DNA of 48,092 nt from Alistipes sp. (GTDB lineage Bacteria; Bacteroidota; Bacteroidia; Bacteroidales; Rikenellaceae), in NCBI GenBank assembly GCA_020026375.1, contig JAHHQN010000018.1, positions 1 through 48,092 on the forward strand. The letters run 5' to 3'. The notes under the pieces were generated by a model. It was not told the DNA's origin and searched no databases. It was given only the letters and a program-made list of their open reading frames with translations. Positions 1 through 8,991 of this stretch are shown one piece after another (the first letter of the stretch is position 1; every line of letters begins with the position of its first letter). Made by a program: the position numbers and the translations under genes.

Positions 1-27
1 TCTGACCTTTTTTTTGTTTTGTAGTTT

Positions 28-500
28 GGTGCTCCGGGGGGGTGCGCAGCCCCTTTTATGACCTCGAGGCTTTTCCGCTCCGTTCTGTCAGTAAGGTATT
101 CTCCGCACAGAGTTCTCCACATAGTTTCATGCTGTTCATGGTCGTGCGAGATTGGGGGGGGCGCAGCCCCCTCTACTCCCTCGAGGTCTTTCCGCTCCGT
201 TCCGTCGGTAGGGTATCCTCAGCGCGGAGTTCTCTGCTCGGTTTCATGCTGCTCATGGTCGTGCGAGATTGGGGGGGGGCAGCCCCTTTTGTGACCTCGA
301 GGTTTTTCCACTCCGTTCTGTCGGTAAGGTATCTTCCGCGCGGAGTTCTCCGCATAGTTTCATGCTGCTCATGGTCTTGCGAGATTGGGGGGAGGCTCAG
401 CCCCTTCTACTACCGCGAGGTCTTTCCGCTCCGTTCCGTCGGTAAGGTATTTCCCGCGCAGAGTTCTCCGCTCGGTTTTCCGCTTCCGAAGCTCTTGCGA
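28..500. repeat. Four-copy ~117-bp tandem repeat
   Basis: Four imperfect direct repeats of about 116-118 bases. The recurring GCGAGATTGGGG-type start falls near 144, 261, 377 and 495, and an earlier, more divergent copy begins near 28. Each unit has a G run of 6-9 bases, a GCAGCCCC block, a CTCGAGG-type block, TCCGCTCCGTTC and an AGTTCTC block. The 116/118 spacing breaks the triplet period, so coding is unlikely even though frames stay open. From about 500 to 740 I see only degenerate sequence and no gene. Confidence 0.85.
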
Positions 501-742
501 GATTGGTGGCGCGCGCTCGACCGCTTTTCCTTTCGGGTGGGTTGTGCGCTCGCATGCTTTGCGGAATCGTTCACTCTGTTGCTTCTCGGTTTTTACTTTG
601 CAGTCATTATACATTATATATATGGTCGTCCGTCGGGCGGCCGTTTTTGTTTGTAGGGGTGGCGGACGGCTGGTTTTGCTTGGAATGCCGGATATCTGCG
701 AGAATTTTGTGGAGGTGCGGTATCATCTGGGATTTGTTTTCG

Positions 743-750
743 TAAATTTG
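743..750 (+). promoter_or_regulatory. Bacteroidetes -7 box for the TlpA-like gene
   Basis: TAAATTTG matches TAnnTTTG. No TTTG sits at the right -33 distance. Transcription would begin near 755-757, almost on the ATG at 759, which favours the ATG at 783 as the translation start. Confidence 0.5.
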
Positions 751-782
751 TTTTCAGAATGAACCTAACTACTGCAAAGCTC

Positions 783-1919
783 ATGAATTTACTGAAATCT
801 CTTTTTGCGCTCTGTGCTGCCGGTATGGCGGTCAGTTGCGCGGACAATTCCTACAACCTGACCGGTCGCATCGATCTCGACCGTGACTCGCTTATCTTGC
901 AGGTGCTGCCCCACCCCAATGGTGCAGATGCCGAGCGTCCCAAAAGTACCCTCGATACCGTGGTGTTGAAGAACGGCCGTCTTGAGGCGCAGATTCCCGA
1001 CTCCCTCGTCTCGTTTGTCTACTTCATTCCCAAGCCCACCTCCAACACCGAGATGATGTCGATATATCCCGTGCGCGTCCTCTTCGTGCCGGGCGACAAG
1101 ATGAAGGTGGAGGGATCGTTGAATAACCTCACCGTTTCGGGTACGGAGGTTTACGATGCCTACAATCAGACTGATTTTGCACGACTGGAGCGCAGACGCA
1201 ACGATGTGATGCGAGAAATCCAGCAGTTGAGTGTCGACTACAAGAAGAACAGCGGTGTGGTGGATTCCCTGCGTCGTGAGGTGAAGAAGATGGACAAGGA
1301 GTTGTCACAGGTGGGTCTGGAGTGCGTGAAGAGCAATCCCGAAAGCCCCGCGAATCCCCTTATCATGATGCAGATTTCATCGGAGAATTGCGTCGAGGCG
1401 GCCAAGTATCTGGGCGAGGGTGTGCGCAACGGCAAGATGAAGAGGGCGTTGGACTACTTCATCGGCCAGTGTGAGCGCACGGTGCTGAAGAAGGCCAACT
1501 GGGAGAACCTCAAGGAGGGTGTGGCTGCACCCGACTTCACCTTGCCCGATGTGCGCGGCGGTGAGAAGTCGCTCAAGGATTTCCGCGGCAAATATGTGGT
1601 GTTGGATTTCTGGGGCATCTGGTGCGGCTGGTGTGTGAAAGGCATTCCCGACATGCAGCAATACTACAAGAAATACCACAAGAAGGTGGAGTTTGTGAGC
1701 ATCGACTTCGGCGACAAGCCCGAGAAGGTGTTGAAGTTCATCGGGGAGAAGGGCATGACCTGGACAAACCTCTGCAACGGTGACCGTTCCGATGTGGTGA
1801 CGGCCTATGGCGTGCCGGGCTATCCCACGAAAATCATTATCGACAAGGAGGGCCGTGTGGTGGCCAAATTCGTGGGCGAGGGTCGCGACTTCTACAACAA
1901 ACTCGACGAGTTGTTCTGA
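783..1919 (+). CDS. TlpA/ResA-like thioredoxin-fold lipoprotein with N-terminal DUF4369-like region
   Basis: Predicted periplasmic lipid-anchored thiol-disulfide oxidoreductase. The N-terminus from 783 is a short hydrophobic signal ending in AVSC (lipobox-like). A beta-rich segment with a charged coiled middle follows, resembling the DUF4369 region found before Bacteroidetes AhpC/TSA domains. The C-terminal ~140 residues form a thioredoxin fold: APDFTLPDVRGG, then WCGWC (CxxC, first Cys at about residue 281), then the cis-Pro segment GVPGYPTKIIID. An in-frame ATG at 759 would add eight residues, but the -7 box at 743-750 places the likely transcript start too close to it. The substrate is unknown; reduction of periplasmic disulfides or cytochrome c maturation are typical family roles. 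It is monocistronic and followed by a bidirectional terminator. Confidence 0.85.
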   Translation: MNLLKSLFALCAAGMAVSCADNSYNLTGRIDLDRDSLILQVLPHPNGADAERPKSTLDTVVLKNGRLEAQIPDSLVSFVYFIPKPTSNTEMMSIYPVRVLFVPGDKMKVEGSLNNLTVSGTEVYDAYNQTDFARLERRRNDVMREIQQLSVDYKKNSGVVDSLRREVKKMDKELSQVGLECVKSNPESPANPLIMMQISSENCVEAAKYLGEGVRNGKMKRALDYFIGQCERTVLKKANWENLKEGVAAPDFTLPDVRGGEKSLKDFRGKYVVLDFWGIWCGWCVKGIPDMQQYYKKYHKKVEFVSIDFGDKPEKVLKFIGEKGMTWTNLCNGDRSDVVTAYGVPGYPTKIIIDKEGRVVAKFVGEGRDFYNKLDELF

Positions 1920-1937
1920 CCCTGCGGCATGAAGATA

Positions 1938-1974
1938 AAAAAATACCCTGTTCCGTCGTGGAGCAGGGTATTTT
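1938..1974. terminator. Bidirectional intrinsic terminator
   Basis: ATACCCTGTTCC pairs with GGAGCAGGGTAT around a GTCGT loop, flanked by A7 and TTTT. It lies between the convergent TlpA-like and NhaC genes and can serve both. Confidence 0.85.
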
Positions 1975-1990
1975 GTTTCGGTGAGGGGGG

Positions 1991-3298
1991 CTATCGCGAG
2001 TAGCGGCGCGGATAGCGGAACAAGATGGCGCAGATGGCAAAGGTACCCATCGTGAAGGGGTAGTAGAGGTTGCCGATGATGCTCAGGGGCGAAATCTCGG
2101 CCAGTCCTGCGGCCATGAGCAGCTGCGCGCCATAGGGAAGGATACCCTGCATGAAGCACGAGAAGGTGTCGAGTATGCTGGCCACCTTGCGGTTGTCGAG
2201 CTGGTAGCGGCGTGTGATGTTGGCGGCTATGGGTCCCGTGGTGAGTATGGCGATGGTGTTGTTGGCCGTGCAGAGGTTGGCGATGCTCACCAGCGAGGCG
2301 ATGCCCAGCTCGGCGCCGCGTTTCGAGCGGATATGGCGTGTGAGCATGGCGAGCAGGTAGTCGATGCCGCCGTTGAAGCGTATCAGCTCCAGCATGCCGC
2401 CGGCCAGCAGACTGATGATAATCAGCTCGCCCATGTCGGTGATGCCGTTGCCCATGGCCGCGAACCACTCCATGAAGGTGAAGCTGCCGGTGAGGAAGCC
2501 CACCAGGGCGGTACTCAATATGCCGATGAGCAGCACGGGAATGACATGGAGTCCCACGAGTGCCATGCCGATAACCAGCAGATAGGGAAGCACGCGCAGC
2601 CACTCGATGCGCACGGTCACGACGGGAGCCGTGAGGTCGAGTCCCATGAAGATGTAGATGCCCAGCACGATGACGGCCGCCGGCACGACGATGAGCGAGT
2701 TGATGCGGAACTTGTCGCGCATCTTGCAGCCCTGTGTGCGTGTCGAGGCGATGGTGGTGTCGGAGATGAACGAGAGATTGTCGCCGAAGAACGAGCCGCC
2801 GACCACGACTCCCAGCATGAAGGGCAGTGAGATGCCGGTGTGCTGTGCGAGACCCGTGGCCACGGGGGTGAGGGCGACGATGGTGCCGACACTGGTGCCT
2901 ATGCTCAGCGAGATGAAGCAGGCCGCCACGAAGATGCCGGCCAGCAGGAGGTTGTCGGGCAGCACATGGAGCGTGAGGTTGACGGTGGCTTCAATGGCGC
3001 CCATCTCCTTGGCACTGTTGGCGAAGGCTCCGGCGAGAATGAAAATCCACAACATGAGCAGCATGTTGGGGTTCGATGCGCCGAGCGAGAACTGCTTGAT
3101 GCGCTCCTCGAATTTCAGTCCGCGGGTCATGGCCACGGCGAAGCACGAGGCGAAGAGGAAGGCCACGGTGATGGGTACCTTGTAGAAGTCGTCGACCAGC
3201 AGCGAGGTGCCGAGATAGAGGGTCAGGAAGATGACGAGCGGACTCAGTGCGACCCAGCCCGCAGGTTTTTGTGGGTTGATATTCTTGAGTGTATTCAT
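1991..3298 (-). CDS. NhaC-family Na+/H+ antiporter
   Basis: 435-residue polytopic inner-membrane protein with about eleven hydrophobic segments. Family-like features include the stretch SIGTSVGTIVALTPVA, GGSFFGDNLSFISDTT, and late in the protein CTANNTIAILTTGPIA and SCFMQGILPYGAQ. It most likely exchanges sodium (or another ion or small organic acid) for protons. The open frame extends upstream to 3595, but that part reads as translated intergenic repeat, and the ATG at 3298 begins a sensible MNTLKNINPQ N-terminus before the first membrane segment. It ends in TAG, shares a terminator with the convergent upstream gene, and has no obvious operon partner. Confidence 0.85.
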   Translation of the reverse strand: MNTLKNINPQKPAGWVALSPLVIFLTLYLGTSLLVDDFYKVPITVAFLFASCFAVAMTRGLKFEERIKQFSLGASNPNMLLMLWIFILAGAFANSAKEMGAIEATVNLTLHVLPDNLLLAGIFVAACFISLSIGTSVGTIVALTPVATGLAQHTGISLPFMLGVVVGGSFFGDNLSFISDTTIASTRTQGCKMRDKFRINSLIVVPAAVIVLGIYIFMGLDLTAPVVTVRIEWLRVLPYLLVIGMALVGLHVIPVLLIGILSTALVGFLTGSFTFMEWFAAMGNGITDMGELIIISLLAGGMLELIRFNGGIDYLLAMLTRHIRSKRGAELGIASLVSIANLCTANNTIAILTTGPIAANITRRYQLDNRKVASILDTFSCFMQGILPYGAQLLMAAGLAEISPLSIIGNLYYPFTMGTFAICAILFRYPRRYSR

Positions 3299-3539
3299 AA
3301 AACGTATGTTTCGGTGAGGGGGGCATGCACTTGGTCGGAGAGAATACAGGGTGTCCGTGCGTAAGTGCAGGGGGTGAATTTGCACCGGAGCGTCACGGGT
3401 GTGGCCGTCCGGCGGAAAAACGGTGCAAAATTCATGAAAATAGCCCTTATATGCAAATATTTCGCGATAAAACTTGCAGCCGATAAAAAAGAGGAGGGCA
3501 ATCCCTCCACCCACCGATTCATCGACCCTGCTCCGCCTC

Positions 3540-3679
3540 CCCAGCGTCAGCGAATCTCCCCTTTCCCAAAGGGGAGAGAAAGAGGGGAATGTCAAGATGA
3601 AGGGGACTCTAATCGGCCTGCAAGACAGAGATGCGCCGTAAAACGAATAAAGGGGACTTTGTGAGAAGTTCCTTTTATT
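3540..3679. repeat. Intergenic repeat, copy 1, ending in a hairpin
   Basis: Bases 3540-3598 match 3712-3770 at all but one of 59 positions. The core holds a perfect hairpin (3555-3577, arms TCTCCCCTTT/AAAGGGGAGA). The unit continues with weaker similarity and closes with a second stem-loop at 3646-3679 (arms begin AATAAAGG). It lies between the NhaC start and tpiA. The 3299-3889 gap holds no gene. Confidence 0.85.
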
Positions 3680-3711
3680 GAACCATCGTTGGCGAAACGT
3701 AATGCGCCGCC

Positions 3712-3851
3712 CCCAGCGTCAGCGAATCTCCCCTTTCTCAAAGGGGAGAGAAAGAGGGGAATGTCAAGATATGGGTTTCTAATCGGGCCCGTAAGACGGC
3801 CGATCGCCGTAAAGCAAATAAGGGTGACTTCTCGAAGAAGTCACCCTTATT
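3712..3851. repeat. Intergenic repeat, copy 2, ending in a hairpin
   Basis: Second copy, 172 bases after the first. The single core difference (C to T at 3738) lies in the loop of the inner hairpin. The end of the unit forms a strong stem-loop (3817-3851). TTCTAATCGGGC at 3777-3788 has a perfect inverted counterpart at 3885-3896, which covers the last codons and stop of tpiA. Confidence 0.85.
3817..3851 (-). terminator. Stem-loop terminator downstream of tpiA
   Basis: A 16-base perfect stem (AATAAGGGTGACTTCT and its complement) with a three-base loop CGA, about 40 bases past the tpiA stop. The T tract is interrupted on both strands. Confidence 0.75.
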
Positions 3852-3889
3852 CTTTATGCGCTTAATTCTAATGTATGGCGTTTGCCCGA

Positions 3890-4642
3890 TTAGAATCCCT
3901 TGCCGATAGCGAGGAAGTCAGCAGCCTTGAGAGCAGCGCCACCGATCAGACCACCGTCAACATCTTCCTTGGCGAAGATTTCGGCAGCGTTTGCGGGCTT
4001 GCAGGAACCACCGTAGAGGATAGCGGTCTCCTCGGCCAGTGCGCCGAACTTCTCAGCCAATACCTTGCGGATGTAGGCGTGAATCTCCTGAGCCTGCTCT
4101 GCGGTAGCGGTCTTGCCGGTACCGATGGCCCATACGGGCTCGTAAGCGATAACGAGGTTCTTGAACTGCTCCTCGGTGAGGTTGTAAACTACCTCCTCGA
4201 TCTGAGCCTTCACAACGTCGAAGTGCTTCTCAGCCTCGCGCTCCTCGAGGTTCTCACCTACACAGTAGATGGGGGTCAAGCCGTTGGCATATACCTGCTC
4301 CATCTTCTTGTTCAGGGTCTCCGAAGTCTCGCCGTAGTACTGGCGACGCTCCGAGTGGCCGAGGATTACATACTTGCAACCCAGCGCTGCAATCATCGAT
4401 GCAGCCACCTCACCGGTGTAGGCACCCTTTGCCTCGGCAGCGCAGTTCTGCGCACCGAACTCGATGTCGGAACCCTTCAAAGCCTCGGCTACCATGGCGA
4501 TGTGGGTGAAGGGAGGACATACGATGAAGCTAACCTCGTTCGAGACCTCACCACGACCTGCTACTACACCTTTTGCCAACTCTACGCCCTCCTGGGGAAG
4601 AGTGTTCATCTTCCAGTTACCGGCTACAATTTTCTTTCTCAT
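3890..4642 (-). CDS. tpiA: Triosephosphate isomerase
   Basis: Interconverts dihydroxyacetone phosphate and glyceraldehyde 3-phosphate in cytoplasmic glycolysis. The 250-residue length is normal for the family. Visible catalytic residues are Lys11 in GNWKMN, His96 in YVILGHSERR and Glu168 in VIAYEPVWAIGTG; the phosphate-binding YGGSCKPANA lies near the C-terminus. The start MRKKIVAGNWKMN is unambiguous. It sits 92 bases downstream of lysS on the same strand, so it may be read from the lysS promoter, though an own promoter in the AT-rich gap is possible. Confidence 0.98.
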   Translation of the reverse strand: MRKKIVAGNWKMNTLPQEGVELAKGVVAGRGEVSNEVSFIVCPPFTHIAMVAEALKGSDIEFGAQNCAAEAKGAYTGEVAASMIAALGCKYVILGHSERRQYYGETSETLNKKMEQVYANGLTPIYCVGENLEEREAEKHFDVVKAQIEEVVYNLTEEQFKNLVIAYEPVWAIGTGKTATAEQAQEIHAYIRKVLAEKFGALAEETAILYGGSCKPANAAEIFAKEDVDGGLIGGAALKAADFLAIGKGF

Positions 4643-4734
4643 TTTCGTAAATTTTTTATGGTTTTTGTAAACTTATAAAATCCTTGTTTCGTGCGACACG
4701 GGAGCGCGATGTCCTGTGCCGCAGGGGGGGAGTG

Positions 4735-6456
4735 TTACTCCTCGCACCACTTCTTGACCTCCTCCATCGAGGGAGCCTTGAGTCCGAGCTTGTTCTTCTT
4801 GTTGAAGCCGCAGAGGTCGTTGAAGAACTTGCCGGCCGAGAGCTTCTTGAGCGAGTCGACGGTCAGATAACCCATCTTCTGAATGACGGGTACCCACTCC
4901 TCGGGTACACCGATTTCGATGTACTTCTCTGCGGGGTCGTTGACGGCCTTCTTCTCGGGGCGCATCTGGGGGAAGAACAACACGTCCTGAATCGAGGGCT
5001 GTCCGGTCATGAACATGGCCAGACGGTCGATGCCGATACCCATACCCGAACATGAGGGCATACCGTACTCGAGTGCGCGCACGAAGTCCATGTCGATGAA
5101 CATGGCCTCGTCGTCGCCCTTCTCCGAGAGACGCAGCTGCTCCTGGAAACGCTCCAGCTGGTCGATGGGGTCGTTGAGCTCCGAGTAGGCGTTGCAGAGT
5201 TCCTTGCCGTTGACGAAGAGCTCGAAACGCTCGGTGAGTTCGGGGTTCTCGCGGTGACGCTTCACCAGGGGCGACATCTCGATGGGGTAGTCGGTCACGA
5301 AGGTGGGCTGAATGAGGTCCTCCTCGCAGTACTGACCGAAGATGGCGTCGATGAGCTTACCCTTGCCCATGGTGTCGTCAATCTCCACATTGAGACGCTT
5401 GCAGGCCTCGCGCAGCTGCTCCTCGCTCTGTCCTGTGATGTCGTATCCGGTCTTCTCGCGAATGGCGTCGGTCATGGTGATGCGGCGGAAGGGGGCCTTG
5501 AAGGATACCTGCTTGCCGTCGATGACCGCGTCGGTGGTGCCGTTTACGGCCATGGCCACCTTCTCGAGCATCTGCTCGGTGAACTCCATCATCCACTTGT
5601 AGTCCTGATAAGCCACATAGATTTCCATGACGGTGAACTCGGGATTGTGGGTGCGGTCCATACCCTCGTTGCGGAAGTTCTTTCCGAACTCATACACGCC
5701 GTCGAAGCCGCCGACGATGAGTTTCTTGAGATAGAGCTCGCTGGCGATACGCAGATACTGGTCCATATCGAGCGAGTTGTGGTGGGTGATGAACGGACGC
5801 GCCGAGGCACCGCCGGGAATGGGCTGGAGAATGGGGGTCTCCACCTCGAGGTATCCCTTCGAGTTGAAGAACTCGCGCATGGTGGAGATGATTTTCGAAC
5901 GCTTGACGAACACCTCTCTGACCTGGGGGTTGACCACCAGGTCGACATAACGCTGGCGGTAGCGCACCTCGGGATCGGTGAATGCGTCGAAGGTCTGTCC
6001 GTCCTTGGCCTTCACCACGGGAAGGGGACGTACCGACTTGGAGATGACGGTGAACTTGTTGCAGTGTACCGACAGTTCGCCGGTCTTGGTGTGGAAGGCG
6101 AAACCCTCCACGCCGATATGGTCACCGATGTCGAGGAGCTTCTTGAATACGGTGTTGTATAATGTGGGGTCACCTTCGGGGCAGATGTCATCGCGACGAA
6201 TGTAGACCTGAATGCGGCCGGTGTGGTCCTGCAATTCGAAGAACGAAGCGCTACCCATGATACGGCGCGACATGATACGTCCTGCGATGCGTACGTTTTG
6301 GTAGTTCTGCTTCTGCTCGTCGTAGTTTTCAGCTATTTCGCGTGCCGTTGCCGTCACCTCGTAACGGGCAGCGGGATAGGGGTCAATGCCCAGCTCGCGA
6401 AGTTGTGCCAGAGATGCTCTTCGAAGCTGTTCTTGTTCACTGAGTTCCATCATCAT
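4735..6456 (-). CDS. lysS: Lysyl-tRNA synthetase, class II
   Basis: Charges tRNA-Lys with lysine. An N-terminal OB-fold anticodon-binding domain (about residues 55-160, including VRIAGRIMSRRIMGSASF) precedes the class II catalytic domain. Motif 2 is near FRNEGMDRTHNPEFTVME, and motif 3 is GMGIGIDRLAMF. After motif 3 come about 70 extra residues (roughly 500-573), an extension I associate with Bacteroidetes LysS and absent from the ~505-residue E. coli enzyme. The gene opens with three consecutive ATG codons (6456, 6453, 6450), so the exact start is uncertain by two residues. Confidence 0.97.
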   Translation of the reverse strand: MMMELSEQEQLRRASLAQLRELGIDPYPAARYEVTATAREIAENYDEQKQNYQNVRIAGRIMSRRIMGSASFFELQDHTGRIQVYIRRDDICPEGDPTLYNTVFKKLLDIGDHIGVEGFAFHTKTGELSVHCNKFTVISKSVRPLPVVKAKDGQTFDAFTDPEVRYRQRYVDLVVNPQVREVFVKRSKIISTMREFFNSKGYLEVETPILQPIPGGASARPFITHHNSLDMDQYLRIASELYLKKLIVGGFDGVYEFGKNFRNEGMDRTHNPEFTVMEIYVAYQDYKWMMEFTEQMLEKVAMAVNGTTDAVIDGKQVSFKAPFRRITMTDAIREKTGYDITGQSEEQLREACKRLNVEIDDTMGKGKLIDAIFGQYCEEDLIQPTFVTDYPIEMSPLVKRHRENPELTERFELFVNGKELCNAYSELNDPIDQLERFQEQLRLSEKGDDEAMFIDMDFVRALEYGMPSCSGMGIGIDRLAMFMTGQPSIQDVLFFPQMRPEKKAVNDPAEKYIEIGVPEEWVPVIQKMGYLTVDSLKKLSAGKFFNDLCGFNKKNKLGLKAPSMEEVKKWCEE

Positions 6457-6491
6457 TTATCTGTGTTTTAATTGTTATCGTATTATCTGTG

Positions 6492-6499
6492 CAAAAGTA
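6492..6499 (-). promoter_or_regulatory. -7 box for lysS
   Basis: TACTTTTG on the minus strand matches TAnnTTTG, about 36 bases upstream of the lysS start. No clean -33 TTTG is seen. Confidence 0.5.
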
Positions 6500-6576
6500 G
6501 TGAAAAATGGTCTAAATCGCAATAATTAAGTCCAAAAACGACACCCTCCCCTTCGGGGAGAGGCGGCGGCCGCAGA

Positions 6577-6610
6577 AAAGAAGGGCAGCCTCTGCGGAGG
6601 CTGCCCTTTT
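6577..6610 (-). terminator. Intrinsic terminator of glgB
   Basis: GGGCAGCCTC pairs with GAGGCTGCCC around TGCG (6583-6606), with T-rich flanks on both sides, 17 bases past the glgB stop. A second small hairpin, CTCCCC-TTC-GGGGAG, lies at 6546-6560. Confidence 0.85.
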
Positions 6611-6627
6611 GTGGGGGAGGTGGGGGG

Positions 6628-8664
6628 TTATCGTTTGCGGACGAAGACCGTGGCCGTGCGCGAGGTGTTGTAGATGCGGATTTTGGGCCAGAGGTGTCCG
6701 TCGTTGTCCTCCACGTTGTAGGAGAAGTGTACGTCGTCGGTCTTCTGCCGTTCCTGTCCGCCGAAGCGCCGCTCGTCGGTGGAGAGCAGCGGCACATAGC
6801 GTCCCGCCTCGGGTACGGGCAGTTCGTAGTCGGGAATCGAGGCCGTGGGGTGCCAGTTGAACACGAAGAGGAGTTTGCCGTGGGAGAAGACCATGGTCTT
6901 GTTCTGCTCGTCCATGAGCAGGTTCCACGCATATCCCGACGAGAGGATTTTGTATTTCTTCACCAGACGAATCATCGCCTTGTCGAACTCGCCGAGCCAC
7001 GAGTAGCGCAGGAATCCGTTGCGGGCGAGCGACCACTGTCGTCGTGCGTGGGCATAGCTCCAGCCGTTGCCCTCGCGCGGGAAGTCAATCCATTCGGGGT
7101 GTCCGAATTCGTTGCCCATGAAGTTGAGGTAGGCCTGTCCGCCCGTCGAGATGGTCATCAGACGAATCATCATGTGGAGGGCCATTCCGCGGTCGATAAT
7201 CAGGTTTTGGGAGGCGCGGTCCATGTGGAAATACATCTCCTTGTCCATCAGACGGAAGGCGATGGTCTTGTCGCCCACGAGGGCCTGGTCGTGCGATTCG
7301 GCATAGGCCACCGTCTTCACGTCGGGCAGACGGTTGGTCATCACCGACCACATCTCCCAGATGTTCCACTCCTCGTCGGGAATGTCCTTGAGCAGTTTGA
7401 TCCAGAAGTCGGGTATGGCCATGCCCAGACGGTAGTCGAATCCTGTGCCGCCGTCGGCGGTGGGGATACACATGCCGGGCATGCCGCTCACATCTTCGGC
7501 GATGGTCAGCGCGTCGGGGCGGTATTCGTGAATGAGGTCGTTGGCCAGGGCGAGGTAGGTCAGGGCGTCTTCGTTGACTCCGGCGTCGAAGAATTTCTCG
7601 CGGCAGTCGAAATCGGTGTAGCCGTGGTGGTGGTAGATCATCGAGGTGACGCCGTCGAAGCGGAAGCCGTCGAAATGGAATTCGTCGAGCCAGTATTTGA
7701 CGTTCGAGAGCAGGAAATGCTCCACCTCGTGTTTGCCGTAGTCGAAAATCATCGAGTCCCAGTATTGCTGATATCCGGCCTCGCCGGGTCGCGAGTAGAG
7801 GTGGTCGCTGCCGTCGAGTTCGTTGATTCCCTCGTTGAGGTTCTTCACATAGTGGGCATGCACCAGGTCCATGATCACGGCGATGCCGAGTTCGTGGGCG
7901 CCGCGCACCAGCTCCTTCAGCTCCTCGGGGGTGCCGAAGCGCGACGAGGGGGCGAAGAAGTTCGACACGTGGTAGCCGAACGAGCCGTAGTAGGGGTGTT
8001 CGGCGATGGCCATCAGCTGCACGGCGTTGTAGCCGTCGCGCTTGATGATGGGCAGCACCTTCCTTGTGAATTCGGCATAGGAGCCTACCCCCTCCTTCTC
8101 CTGCGCCATGCCCACATGTGCCTCGTAGATGAGCGGCGAGCCGATGTTGCGTACATCGAAGGCATCGCCCTGCCAGTCGAAGGGCGTCGTGGGATTCCAG
8201 AACTGTGCGGTGTAGTTCTTGGTGGTCTCGTCCTGCACCACGCGTGTGGCATAGGCCGGTATGCGGTCGAGCCAGCCGTTGTGGCCGTGGACGTGAATCT
8301 TGTAGAGCGAGCCGTGGGTCAGACGGTCGCGGTACATGGCCGCCGGAAAGAAGATGCTCCATACGCCGCTTCGGTCCTTGTGGAGGCGGAGCTCGGTGCG
8401 CTGCCAGTTGTTGAAGTCGCCGAAGATGTAGACATCGAGAGCCTCGGGCAGCCACTCCCTGAACCACCAGCCGTCGAGACTTGCGTCCCACTGCCAGCCG
8501 AAGTAGCGGTAGCCGTTGGCGTAGTCGGTCAGCGACGACGACGCACGTATAATGTCCTTTTTGCGCTCGGTGTAGCGCGTCCATCGGGCGTTGAGGGCTT
8601 CTTCCGCCGGACGAAGCCACTCGTCGCGCTCCACAATGGGAAGGTGAGGTGTAGTTTTTTCCAT
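6628..8664 (-). CDS. glgB: 1,4-alpha-glucan branching enzyme (GH13)
   Basis: Makes alpha-1,6 branches in glycogen. The 678-residue protein has an N-terminal CBM48-like domain (about 60-165, including FGDFNNWQRTE) followed by the GH13 barrel. Predicted catalytic residues are nucleophile Asp337 in GFRFDGVTSMIY, acid/base Glu390 in LTIAEDVSGMPG, and Asp459 in AESHDQAL. Region I reads DLVHAHYVKN. The signature sequences resemble the eukaryotic-type branching enzymes found in Bacteroidetes more than E. coli GlgB. No other glycogen gene is adjacent. A -7 box lies 21 bases upstream and a terminator follows. Confidence 0.95.
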   Translation of the reverse strand: MEKTTPHLPIVERDEWLRPAEEALNARWTRYTERKKDIIRASSSLTDYANGYRYFGWQWDASLDGWWFREWLPEALDVYIFGDFNNWQRTELRLHKDRSGVWSIFFPAAMYRDRLTHGSLYKIHVHGHNGWLDRIPAYATRVVQDETTKNYTAQFWNPTTPFDWQGDAFDVRNIGSPLIYEAHVGMAQEKEGVGSYAEFTRKVLPIIKRDGYNAVQLMAIAEHPYYGSFGYHVSNFFAPSSRFGTPEELKELVRGAHELGIAVIMDLVHAHYVKNLNEGINELDGSDHLYSRPGEAGYQQYWDSMIFDYGKHEVEHFLLSNVKYWLDEFHFDGFRFDGVTSMIYHHHGYTDFDCREKFFDAGVNEDALTYLALANDLIHEYRPDALTIAEDVSGMPGMCIPTADGGTGFDYRLGMAIPDFWIKLLKDIPDEEWNIWEMWSVMTNRLPDVKTVAYAESHDQALVGDKTIAFRLMDKEMYFHMDRASQNLIIDRGMALHMMIRLMTISTGGQAYLNFMGNEFGHPEWIDFPREGNGWSYAHARRQWSLARNGFLRYSWLGEFDKAMIRLVKKYKILSSGYAWNLLMDEQNKTMVFSHGKLLFVFNWHPTASIPDYELPVPEAGRYVPLLSTDERRFGGQERQKTDDVHFSYNVEDNDGHLWPKIRIYNTSRTATVFVRKR

Positions 8665-8991
8665 GAGATACTCCTGTGTTTAGTACAAATATACGAAAAA
8701 GCAGGCGGAAAACAGAATAAAACGCGCTAAATATTGCCTGTCAAAATCATGAGCGAGAGGTTTTTGCACCGCCTTTTGAGGGGTGCGGGGCGCCGCGGCG
8801 ATGATGAAATTATCACAAAAAAAGGCACTCCTGCCGACAAATTGTTGCGTGAAGAGGGGTGTAATCTTAAAAAATGAGATTTCGGGTGTCGATTTTGTCT
8901 CCTAAAGGGTTTTGGGACGTGACGGAATACGAAAAAAATTTCTACCTTTGTAGAGAATCAATTTTAATTATTTAACACATCTTCTAAAACT
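8665..8991. other. Divergent intergenic region glgB / peptide transporter
   Basis: No gene is seen. It holds a minus-strand -7 box for glgB at 8686-8693 (TATATTTG), a plus-strand -7 box at 8943-8950 (TACCTTTG) for the peptide transporter, and an AT-rich leader. Neither box has a TTTG at the usual -33 spacing. Confidence 0.6.
8943..8950 (+). promoter_or_regulatory. -7 box for the POT transporter
   Basis: TACCTTTG matches TAnnTTTG, giving a leader of about 35-40 bases before the ATG at 8992. Confidence 0.6.

Noticed and set aside
28..500. CRISPR array
   Set aside because: The repeated unit is the whole ~117 bases, with no constant repeat alternating with unique spacers, and no cas genes are nearby.
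42..656. A 204-codon open frame through the tandem repeat array
   Set aside because: Repeat spacing of 116-118 bases is not a multiple of three, so the frame encodes different peptides per copy; no ribosome site and low-complexity product.
3299..3595. N-terminal extension of the NhaC protein
   Set aside because: The extra residues are translated intergenic repeat and lack family similarity; ATG at 3298 gives the normal N-terminus.
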